A stretch of 44,844 nt of DNA, taken from NCBI GenBank assembly GCA_011525685.1, contig WYBW01000093.1, forward strand, positions 1 through 44,844, written 5' to 3'. The stretch comes from Verrucomicrobiia bacterium (GTDB lineage Bacteria > Verrucomicrobiota > Verrucomicrobiia > Limisphaerales > JADLHS01). Below the pieces are notes generated by a model, which saw nothing but the letters and a program-made list of their open reading frames with translations, was not told the DNA's origin and did no database searches. This document shows positions 24,465 through 32,500 of this stretch, piece by piece; positions within the stretch are counted from its first letter, which is position 1; every line of letters begins with the position of its first letter. A program made the translations under genes and the position numbers.

Positions 24465-27400
24465 AATGGAAACGTGATATCAGAGCGGTGGCGATTGCTA
24501 TCGCAGGCTGGATGGCCTTGTCGGATGTACAAGCACAACCGGGCTCGTTGGACCTGTCATTTGACCCGGGGTCTCACACCGACGGAGCGGTCTTGGCCAT
24601 GGTTAAGCAAAGCGATGGGAAGATCATCATTGGTGGCGATTTCAAGGTTGTCGGCAACGAAGTGCGGCGCGGAATCGCCCGCTTCGAGTCGGATGGTTCG
24701 TTGGACGCCGGCTTCGCACCACAGTTTGGCGGTCCTTCACAAGATGGCAGCCCCCAAGGTACGGTCCGAGCTTTGGCTGTCCAAGCAGACGGGAAAATCC
24801 TAGCGGGAGGAGAGTTCGCGAGCGTCAACGGCGTGAGTCGCGAGAACATTGTCCGCCTGAGGGCCAGTGGTTCGTTGGATACCGACTTTCACCCTATCGC
24901 CATGACCGATGGGTATAATTACAGCAGAGCAATCCATTCTGTTGCCATCCAAAGTGATGGCAAACTGATTATTGCAGGCGACTTTGGGTCAGTCAACGGT
25001 GCCACAAGGGCAGGGGTTGCCCGGCTGAATACCGACGGCTCCTTGGACACCAACTTCACACCGATCGTCGTGAGCTATTTTGAACAAGGGCCGGTCTATT
25101 CCGTTGCCATCCAGAACGATGCCAAGGTATTAATTGGCGGGGGGTTTGGAAATGTATATAACCCGCACACCAGTGGAATCGCCCGGCTTAACACTGATGG
25201 CTCACTCGACGACAGCTTACAAGCCAACCTCGAGCTCATGGTCATCAAATCGTTGGCGTTGACCGGCGGCGGTAAAATTGTCGTTGGTGGCTTCGGCTAC
25301 GGCTATAGCCAAGTGCCCACTATCTCCCGATTGAATCCTGATGGTTCGTTGGACCCGACGTTCTCGGCGAGTACAGGCGGGAATTTTGGAGTTCATCGCG
25401 TTGCCGTGCAATCTGACGGCAGAGTGCTGATTGGCGGGGACTTCAGAACCGTCAATGGGATTGCGACAACCAACATCGCCCGGCTTAAGGAAGATGGTTC
25501 CTTGGATTCGAGCTTCCAAGCTGGGGTCACAGAGGATTTCTGCCAAGATTGGTCCTTCGTGTCGTCGTTTCTACTCGAGGATGACGGGAGAATCCTCATT
25601 GGAGGGTGGTTCACAGGTATCAACGGCCAGTCGCGGGCCCGGCTGGCACGTCTCCACGCCAACGGCGCGCTGGACGCGGGGTTCGAAACTCACGGCATAG
25701 ACCATGTGATGGACGGCTTCGACAGGTGCGAAGTTAATTCGCTCGTGTGTCAGCCTGACGGCAAGGTGATCATGGGAGGACTCTTTTCGAGTGCCCATGG
25801 TGAGCCGCGAAACAGCATTGCGAGGTTTAACGCGGACGGCTCCCTGGACAAAACCTTTGTGCCGGGTCAGCCACGCGCGAATGATTGGATCACACGTTTG
25901 GTGCTCCAAGCCGACGGAAGAGTGCTCGTAACTGGCGGTTTTGTGGGATGCGGGGTTAGCACTACTTTGCACAGACTGCATGCCAACGGCTCGTTGGACA
26001 CCAGTTTCAATCCGGTGATTCACCCATATGCCCTCTATATCCCTCGTGTTGCCGTGCAATCCGATGGCAAGGTTCTCATCGCGGGATCGTTTACCAACAT
26101 TGGCGGCGTGGCGCGCACCAACTTTGCCCGGCTTAACACCGACGGCTCGTTGGACCTCGGATTCGAGCCGCGCTTAGAACGTGCCGGGCTATCCTCTGGT
26201 CCTGGGCGTGTCGGACCCGTGGCTTTCAGGACTGACGGACGGATTCTCATTGCAGGTGAATTCACGAGTGTCAACGAGACGCCGCGCACGAATATTGCCC
26301 AACTCAATCCGGATGGGTCGCTCGACATGAGCTTCAACATGGGCTTAGCCGGGTCAGCTTCGAGATTGGTTGTGCAACCCGACGGAAAAATTCTCATTGC
26401 GGGAGGGTTCACCAATGTTAACGGCATCGCTCGCACCAACCTTGCCCGGCTCAATACGGATGGTTCGCTGGACGCCAGTTTCGTTGGACGGATGGCGCTT
26501 GATCTTCTGGCGTTGCAGAGTGATGGCAAGATTCTTGGGGTTCGTGGAACTAACATCATAAGGCTCTTTCCTGACGGTTCGGTGGACACGACATTCAAGG
26601 TGAACATCGAAGCCGGTAGAGATTTTCCATTTATTTCTGCGCTTGCAGTTCAGAGTGATGATAAAGTCCTCATGGGCGGTCGATTTGTCATCGTTAATGG
26701 CGTGGCACGCGCTTGCGTAGCGCGCCTGCACGGAGACCTATCGGCAGGATGGCCAGTGGTCCAGACATTGCCCGTCACGTCCGTCACGACGACATCGGCG
26801 CGTTTCAACGGCTTTGTCAACCCCAACGCCGGGAGTGCAACGGCCTATTTTGAGTTCGGAACGACGCAGAACTACGGGAGCAAGACACCGAACGCCAACC
26901 TTGACGGTAATTCCCAAGACCTCGGTTTCGTTTTGACCGGGCTTGAGCCGGGAACCACGTACCACTGCCGTTTGGTCGCGGACAATGGAGTCGGCACAAA
27001 TCGTGGCAGCGACGTGGTATTCACCACATTGCCACTTTCCACAACAGTTACTCAGGCCTGGGTTGCTGGCACGGACGGACTGGGGTTGCGACTGCGGAGT
27101 GCGCCCAGCCTTGGCGCTTCCATCCTGCTAGTCATGCCGGAAGGTTCGCTGGTTACGCTGCTTGGAGGCACGCAAACCGCGGATGGCCATCTTTGGCGTC
27201 AGGTGAGTTACGCCGGACAAGAGGGATGGGCGGCCAGCCAGTATTTGATCTTCAGCGCGGATGGCACGTCGCCGACAGCACCGGCGGCGCCGATCATGTT
27301 ACGCCAATTGCTGGCGAATGGATTGAGCACGATGCCGGCTGGCGGAAAGGTGACGGAAGACGCGGTGGTGCTCGCCGCCTCTCCCGACGGTGGCAACGGT

Positions 27401-29722
27401 GAATTGTTCTTGGTTCAATTCGAGGTCCGGCCTGTGGGCACAGGCTTTTCTGCTCCCACGCACAACAGCCGATGGGTGCGGGGCGGCAGTGAAGCGCAGG
27501 CCACCATCAGCGGCCTGTCCAATCAGGGTTATCACTGGCGGGCGCGGGTCTTGAATGGAAATGGCGTGGCGAGCCCGTGGGTGGCGTTCAGCGGTAACGC
27601 AACCGACTTCGTGGTCAATGCGCCCAAGCGGCCCTCGGCGCAGTTTAGCTGGAGTCCGCCACAGGTGTTTACGGACGATTTGGTCCAGTTTACTGCGGAG
27701 GCGGCGGGCCAACCTGGCTTGATGTTCCTCTGGGATTTCGGCGGCGGCCAGACGGCCACCGGACCTGCGGTGACTCGGTCGTTCGCTCAAGCCGAAACGG
27801 CGAGCGTGACGTTGACGGTCACCGACGCTCAAAGCAACCAGTCGCAACACACCGAGACGATTGGGGTGGTGTCGAAGGAGTTGGTGGAGCGGATCAATCA
27901 ACTGGCGCAACTGACCTCGGTTTCCTTGGATCAACTTCTGGCGCAAGCGCAGGCGGTGGCCTGGGCGACGGATGAATTCAAGACCGGCGTGGACACAACC
28001 GCAAGCAAGCTGTGGCTCAGTCTCGTGTTTGACGCGATGGGCGCGGGGATCAGCCTCCCCGATTACTCGGAGTCGCTCAAGCTGACACTGGGAGAGGAGT
28101 TCATTGTTGATACGTGGACCGAGCTTGTCAGCGAAGCTTCAGCGACGGTCCTCGAAAAGGCCGCAAGCGGCGGGCTATATTGGAGCATTTACATCCCGGT
28201 CCTCCAGTCGCGAATCAACGAGAAGAAGGCCTCGATCGAGCAACTCCGCCAGCGGGCCGTCGCCGCGGTCGTCGCCCTCACTCATTCGGAGGCTGAACAG
28301 CTTGCCCGCAACCTTGAGGCCCGGCGCTCCGGGAATACCGCACTGGCTGCGGCATACGAAATCAAGTCATTACTGCCCGTCACCCTCGAGGAGGTAAAAT
28401 CGGCGCTTGGCCCGGCGGAACTGGCCGCCAACCTTGCCCTGAGCGGGGCGATCATTTCATTGACGGGAGGTGCGGGGCTTATCGGAGCCACGCCGTCCAT
28501 GCTGCTCACGGTTTCTTCTTCCGCCGCCCTGGCGAAGGGGACGCTCGACAAGATGATCATCCTTTCCGAACAGTCCGCTGATATACAAATGTTCACATGG
28601 AGCGTGGATGTTCTTGGTCAAGCGAGTTTCTTCGCTAACGAACTGATTGCGAATACGGAGAATGGTTTGACCGCCGTGCGCGACAGGCAGACACCGGCCA
28701 CACCTGCTGGATCAATGACGGTAGAGCACTTCACCCGAGGGCGGGTGGAACAGTTCTGGTACGGATCGCGATGGATCGCGGAAACGGCTTACGCGGGAAT
28801 CACGGTGCGCAACACCGGGCCAACCGCGGCCAAGTATCGGATGGAAGCGGTTTATCCGGTCACGTTGACAGTTACAAAGATCTACGGCCTCATTCCCCTT
28901 AATTACGAGTTCACCATCATGCGATTTGAGGACCAGATTCAGTTGAATCCCGGTGAAGAGCGCACTTTCCACATGGACTACCTGCCAGACCAGGTGCTTG
29001 GGCTGAAACAGCCAATCAATTACACACTGACTGCGCGGACAGAGGATGGATCGTACCTGGTCGCCGGGGCATCAGTACCGTTTGGCACGACTTTTCTTGA
29101 TGAGAATGGAAACGTGATTGACCACAGCCAGCTTCAAGACGTGCTGCTGGCTGGGTCGCTGGCTCAATCCACAATCGTCCAATTCCCGGGATCGAACTTT
29201 TGCAGTCTGAATGTTAATCTGAAAAATCCATTCTCCACACCACTGCTGCTCCAAGTGCAGCAGCCGCTGCCGACTGGAACTATAGTCATCGCACCCACCG
29301 GAACATTTGCCGGTAACAATCAGTTGTCATGGGACGTGGACTTGCAGCCGAATGAATCCCGATTGCTAAGGGCCGTGCTCAAACTTCCAGTTCCTGTATC
29401 TCCAGCGCCCCTGGCCGATACCATGGTCTCGGTTTACGATTCATTGCACGGCGTTTGGCTGCAGTTCCAAGAACCCCCAACTGTGATTCAAGTCACAGAA
29501 ACCCCGCCTCCACAACTCGAAGCTTCCGGCCTTGCCGAAGGAGGCTTCGACATGCGGTTGTGGAGTTTCATACCGGGGGTCTATCGCGTGGACGCGACAA
29601 AGGATTTAAACGCTTGGCAGCCACTCCTCGCGACCACGAACATTGTTGGAGTCGTCAGCATTCAAGACGCTGCCTCGCCAACCAACGCGCTACGCTTTTA
29701 CCGGGCGCTTCGATTGCCATGA
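24461..29722 (+). CDS. Giant secreted delta-60-repeat protein with SH3b-like, PKD and helical regions (1753 aa)
   Basis: After a signal peptide (AVAIAIAGWMALSDVQA) come about 14 delta-60 repeats (residues ~29-760). Each has an S-L-D-x-x-F core and a D-G-K-I/V-L-I-x-G-G-x-F core, for example SDGKIIIGGDF and ADGKILAGGEFASVNG; they are thought to form beta-propeller blades. Next are an Fn3-like domain (~765-860, FNGFVNPNAGSATAYFEFGT), an SH3b-like domain (~865-930, LRLRSAPSLGASILLVMPEG), another Fn3-like domain and a PKD domain (~1056-1135, FLWDFGGGQTATGP). An unusual helical region of about 280 residues follows, including a hydrophobic Ala/Gly/Leu stretch (LSGAIISLTGGAGLIG), then beta-rich C-terminal domains. 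The end (PGVYRVDATKDLNAW, then LRFYRALRLP) resembles the C-termini of two other large proteins here. It is probably a cell-surface or exported protein of unknown role. Confidence 0.85.
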   Translation: MKWKRDIRAVAIAIAGWMALSDVQAQPGSLDLSFDPGSHTDGAVLAMVKQSDGKIIIGGDFKVVGNEVRRGIARFESDGSLDAGFAPQFGGPSQDGSPQGTVRALAVQADGKILAGGEFASVNGVSRENIVRLRASGSLDTDFHPIAMTDGYNYSRAIHSVAIQSDGKLIIAGDFGSVNGATRAGVARLNTDGSLDTNFTPIVVSYFEQGPVYSVAIQNDAKVLIGGGFGNVYNPHTSGIARLNTDGSLDDSLQANLELMVIKSLALTGGGKIVVGGFGYGYSQVPTISRLNPDGSLDPTFSASTGGNFGVHRVAVQSDGRVLIGGDFRTVNGIATTNIARLKEDGSLDSSFQAGVTEDFCQDWSFVSSFLLEDDGRILIGGWFTGINGQSRARLARLHANGALDAGFETHGIDHVMDGFDRCEVNSLVCQPDGKVIMGGLFSSAHGEPRNSIARFNADGSLDKTFVPGQPRANDWITRLVLQADGRVLVTGGFVGCGVSTTLHRLHANGSLDTSFNPVIHPYALYIPRVAVQSDGKVLIAGSFTNIGGVARTNFARLNTDGSLDLGFEPRLERAGLSSGPGRVGPVAFRTDGRILIAGEFTSVNETPRTNIAQLNPDGSLDMSFNMGLAGSASRLVVQPDGKILIAGGFTNVNGIARTNLARLNTDGSLDASFVGRMALDLLALQSDGKILGVRGTNIIRLFPDGSVDTTFKVNIEAGRDFPFISALAVQSDDKVLMGGRFVIVNGVARACVARLHGDLSAGWPVVQTLPVTSVTTTSARFNGFVNPNAGSATAYFEFGTTQNYGSKTPNANLDGNSQDLGFVLTGLEPGTTYHCRLVADNGVGTNRGSDVVFTTLPLSTTVTQAWVAGTDGLGLRLRSAPSLGASILLVMPEGSLVTLLGGTQTADGHLWRQVSYAGQEGWAASQYLIFSADGTSPTAPAAPIMLRQLLANGLSTMPAGGKVTEDAVVLAASPDGGNGELFLVQFEVRPVGTGFSAPTHNSRWVRGGSEAQATISGLSNQGYHWRARVLNGNGVASPWVAFSGNATDFVVNAPKRPSAQFSWSPPQVFTDDLVQFTAEAAGQPGLMFLWDFGGGQTATGPAVTRSFAQAETASVTLTVTDAQSNQSQHTETIGVVSKELVERINQLAQLTSVSLDQLLAQAQAVAWATDEFKTGVDTTASKLWLSLVFDAMGAGISLPDYSESLKLTLGEEFIVDTWTELVSEASATVLEKAASGGLYWSIYIPVLQSRINEKKASIEQLRQRAVAAVVALTHSEAEQLARNLEARRSGNTALAAAYEIKSLLPVTLEEVKSALGPAELAANLALSGAIISLTGGAGLIGATPSMLLTVSSSAALAKGTLDKMIILSEQSADIQMFTWSVDVLGQASFFANELIANTENGLTAVRDRQTPATPAGSMTVEHFTRGRVEQFWYGSRWIAETAYAGITVRNTGPTAAKYRMEAVYPVTLTVTKIYGLIPLNYEFTIMRFEDQIQLNPGEERTFHMDYLPDQVLGLKQPINYTLTARTEDGSYLVAGASVPFGTTFLDENGNVIDHSQLQDVLLAGSLAQSTIVQFPGSNFCSLNVNLKNPFSTPLLLQVQQPLPTGTIVIAPTGTFAGNNQLSWDVDLQPNESRLLRAVLKLPVPVSPAPLADTMVSVYDSLHGVWLQFQEPPTVIQVTETPPPQLEASGLAEGGFDMRLWSFIPGVYRVDATKDLNAWQPLLATTNIVGVVSIQDAASPTNALRFYRALRLP

Positions 29723-29833
29723 TTTACTCTTTTGCAGACCAAATTAAGACTATCTGTCCTTGTTACCGGCTATGGGTTCTACGGAACTCGCCCCAAATTG
29801 CACTCAACCTGACCAACTACAGCTAACCCAACC

Positions 29834-30733
29834 ATGAAAAGACACACACATTGGATAACCGCCTCATTGATCGCGTTCGGACTGACCGTCGCGATGCTCG
29901 ACACCCAAGCGGCCGAGGAGACGCTGGACAACGACAAGGTGATCGAACTGGTCAAACTTGGCCTGGGCGAAAGTCTGGTCATTGACAAGATCAAGGCCTC
30001 GCCGTGCGAGTTCGATGTCTCCATCGCCGGCATCAAGGCGCTCAAATCGGCAAACGTGCCCGACAACGTCATCAGCGCCATGCTGGGCGCTTCCAAGAGC
30101 ACGGCGGTTCGCCAGGACGAGGTGGCCGGCGACCCAAACGATCCCAAGACGCCGCGCGACGCCGGAATTTATCTTTATGAGGAAGCGGACGGTAAGGCGA
30201 AGTTCACCAAAATCGAGCCGGCGGTTTACACCCAACAGAAATCGGGCGTGGCGATCTTCGCGCAGTACGGCCAGACAGCGAAGCAGCGGGCGGTGCTTCG
30301 CCCGGCGTCCGCGACCTTGCGCACCGCCAATCCGCGCCCGGTGTTCTATTTCTATTTTGAAAACACCAAATCCGGGCTGGGTGAAACCGCGAACGTGGCC
30401 ACCAGTCCCAACGAGTTCGTGCTGGCCCAGTTTGAAACCAAGGACAAGGACAATATCCGCAGCCTGGTCGTGGGCCAAGTGAACGCCTATTCCGGCACGC
30501 AAATGGGACCGGAGGACAAGGCCGTCCGCCCGTTTGATTTCGAAAGGATCGCCCCGGGCATTTTCAAGGTCACGCCGAGACAAGACCTGGCCGGCGGGGA
30601 GTATGGTTTCTTCTACGGCGGGAACGCGGTCGCCGGCGTTTACATGACCACCGCGGGCGGAAAAGTCTTTGACTTTGGCGTGGACGGCGCGTCGTTCTCC
30701 GAGCCCAGCCCCAAGAAGAAGACTCGGAAATAG
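29834..30733 (+). CDS. Secreted protein of unknown function
   Basis: The 299-residue protein has a signal peptide (HWITASLIAFGLTVAMLDTQA). Residues ~27-75 form a short helical module (DNDKVIELVKLGLGESLVIDKIKASPCEFD, with KALKSANVPDNVISAML after it) resembling the helix-hairpin modules seen at the N-terminus of many uncharacterised secreted proteins. The rest is predicted beta (DAGIYLYEEADGKAKFTKIE, PVFYFYFENTK, GGEYGFFYGGNAVAGVYM), ending in a basic tail KKKTRK. I do not recognise a named family. It stands 111 bases after the delta-60 gene on the same strand, and no terminator is seen between them, so co-expression is possible. Confidence 0.72.
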   Translation: MKRHTHWITASLIAFGLTVAMLDTQAAEETLDNDKVIELVKLGLGESLVIDKIKASPCEFDVSIAGIKALKSANVPDNVISAMLGASKSTAVRQDEVAGDPNDPKTPRDAGIYLYEEADGKAKFTKIEPAVYTQQKSGVAIFAQYGQTAKQRAVLRPASATLRTANPRPVFYFYFENTKSGLGETANVATSPNEFVLAQFETKDKDNIRSLVVGQVNAYSGTQMGPEDKAVRPFDFERIAPGIFKVTPRQDLAGGEYGFFYGGNAVAGVYMTTAGGKVFDFGVDGASFSEPSPKKKTRK

Positions 30734-30820
30734 ACCGCCAAAGGATTGACGGATTTGTTGACGTAGAGGAATCCGGGCTGGATCACCGCTGCTATCGCGC
30801 CATCAGCCCATGAAGAATCG

Positions 30821-31080
30821 TAGTGGGACAGCGCGTCCCGCCTGTCTCCATCCATTGAGTTAGCCCGACTTCCGCTACTCGCACAGCAAACTGACTTTTT
30901 TCGGGGTGCTGGCTGGCGAGTTTCCGAAGGAAACCGACGTGGCCGCGCTCAAAACGGCGTGTAGTGGCGACCTTTGCCCCCGGCCAGTTCTGAATCCGAG
31001 GAAAATCGGCCCGCCCAATCCCCATACCCCCCAGTAGCGGAAGTCGGGTTAGAGACAGGCTGGCAGCGCTGTCCTACAGT
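30821..31080. repeat. Segment bracketed by ~50-base inverted repeats
   Basis: The left arm (30821-30880) contains GGGACAGCGC, GCCTGTCTC and CCCGACTTCCGCTACT. The right arm (31033-31080) contains the same three blocks in inverse order and orientation: AGTAGCGGAAGTCGGG, GAGACAGGC and GCGCTGTCC. A 12-base spacer is present only in the left arm. The enclosed ~150 bases keep one plus-strand frame open (30864-31034) but have no start codon. This occupies the gap 30734-31288, with the degenerate repeat that follows. It looks like a decayed mobile or palindromic element. Confidence 0.55.
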
Positions 31081-31111
31081 TGGTCGGAGATGCCATTCAG
31101 AGGAATGTTTT

Positions 31112-31266
31112 GGCAGGGGAATGAGTTTCCTCCAATTCAGTTGCCGATCATTCCATTGACTCCTGTCCGGGCAAATGCGAGTGCAGCATCCAGGGGAGGC
31201 AAGCGAGCGTCTGGTAGAGGAATCGGGGTTCCCCAGACTCCCCTGCCGACCATTCCCCCTGATCAG
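31112..31266. repeat. Degenerate direct repeat, two units
   Basis: Units at 31112-31163 and 31213-31266 share a common pattern by eye: GG(C/T)AG(G/A)GGAAT, then a pyrimidine-rich middle, then TGCCGA(T/C)CATTCC and TGA. They are roughly two-thirds identical. The plus-strand frame across them (peptide with EFPPIQLPIIPLTPV) looks like translated repeat rather than a gene. Confidence 0.45.
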
Positions 31267-31288
31267 AGCAACGACTCCCGAAACCCAT

Positions 31289-32491
31289 CTACCGTGACCA
31301 AGCGAACACGCGGATGTCACCGGGGGTGACCTGATCCGCGAACTGCCCCGCCTTCAGCGGGCGGAGCTGGCCCTGCTTGGTGAACTCGTGAACTTTCGCG
31401 CCCGGTTCGAATTCAACGGCAAGGTCCATAGTCCGTTGGAGTTCACGATTCACCACCACCAGAAACTCATGGGTGTCGTTGCGCAGCCGTGAGATGACCG
31501 CGCCCTTGTCTCCCGTCTCCAGCGTCCGGACCGGATTCGATGGCTCGAAGCGTTGCGTCCCGCGTGGCAATGGTTCGCCGGCGTGCCCCACGTGGACGAC
31601 TTCCGATCGCCGGAAGACCGGGGCGAGCGTCTGCAACTCGGCGTTGATCGCTCGCACCCGGTCATAAACCTCCGTCCGCGTGCCATCCGCCTCCAGCGGG
31701 GCGCGATGAAAGTTCCACTGCGTCGAAACCGGGGTCCAATACGTGAAGTATTGAATGGCCGCGGCGCCGTACGCGAGATTGCTGAAAACTTGCAGCCGCA
31801 AGCCGTCCACGGTCGCCACCGGATAGGGGTTGTGCGCCACGGAGAGGGCGAACGCCCAGAAAGGCAGGCGCGCGCTCCGGGCCGCCGCCGCTATGATCTC
31901 CAGGTTCTCATACCAGTCGGTGCGCAGGCGCTCGCCCACAATCGGGTAGTGATCGAAGGACAGCACTTGAACCGGCACTTCGGCCAGGAAACGCGCGACA
32001 TGCTCGCGGTAGGTGGGCGTGCCCAACTGTTCGGCATTGGCATAGGTGGGAAACAGATTGATGTAGCACGGGTGCGCATCGTCCACCGCGCGGATGCGGC
32101 GCACCCATTCGCCGAGTGCCTTGAAGTCCCGGGCGTTCGGTTCGTCCCGCAAATAATACCCGGCCACCGCGGGATGTCCCATGAACCGTCGCACCGTGCC
32201 TTCCGGGTCGCTCTGCAACTCGGGGCAACTGACCATCAGCTTGACTCCAGCCTCGTGGGCCACCTCCAGCGCCTGCGCGAACTGATCGGCGTTGGGAAAG
32301 CCGGAGAAGCTGATGTTGAAACCCGCGTCCGCCAGTTCGCGATAGCGTTCCGGCGTGGTCTGCTCCGCCGGCGGCCCAATCCACGCCAACACGGGCATCG
32401 GCTCCGTCGAGGCCAAGGGCAATATGGAGCGACAGCCCGTGAGGAGCAGGCTGAACATCGCCAGGATTGTCGTGATGGAAAAACCTTTCAT
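31289..32491 (-). CDS. Lipoprotein with TIM-barrel glycoside hydrolase-like domain
   Basis: The 400-residue protein begins MKGFSITTILAMFSLLLTGC, a lipoprotein signal with lipobox LLTGC and Cys20. The barrel shows alternating strands: PVLAWIGPPAEQ, ADAGFNISFSGF, GVKLMVSCPEL, VAGYYLRDEPNARDF, PCYINLFP, VQVLSFDHYPIV, LPFWAFALSVAH and AIQYFTYW. The motif YYLRDEP is like the acid/base region of beta-galactosidase-type barrels (GH42/GH2 relatives), where the Glu would be catalytic. The last ~90 residues form a small beta domain (EFLVVVNRELQRTMDLAVEF). It probably acts on an oligosaccharide at the cell envelope; the substrate is unknown. It lies 9 bases downstream of the LamG-phosphatase gene on the same strand, so the two are likely co-transcribed. 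Confidence 0.75.
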   Translation of the reverse strand: MKGFSITTILAMFSLLLTGCRSILPLASTEPMPVLAWIGPPAEQTTPERYRELADAGFNISFSGFPNADQFAQALEVAHEAGVKLMVSCPELQSDPEGTVRRFMGHPAVAGYYLRDEPNARDFKALGEWVRRIRAVDDAHPCYINLFPTYANAEQLGTPTYREHVARFLAEVPVQVLSFDHYPIVGERLRTDWYENLEIIAAAARSARLPFWAFALSVAHNPYPVATVDGLRLQVFSNLAYGAAAIQYFTYWTPVSTQWNFHRAPLEADGTRTEVYDRVRAINAELQTLAPVFRRSEVVHVGHAGEPLPRGTQRFEPSNPVRTLETGDKGAVISRLRNDTHEFLVVVNRELQRTMDLAVEFEPGAKVHEFTKQGQLRPLKAGQFADQVTPGDIRVFAWSR

Positions 32492-32500
32492 GGCTTGGAC

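Noticed and set aside
23648..24538. Minus-strand 296-residue open frame across the intergenic repeats
   Set aside because: Its translation is made from the hairpin repeats and the antisense of the lyase end, with no family features.
31090..31329. Plus-strand 79-residue open frame
   Set aside because: It coincides with the degenerate direct repeat and runs into the antisense of the next gene, so it is probably not a gene.
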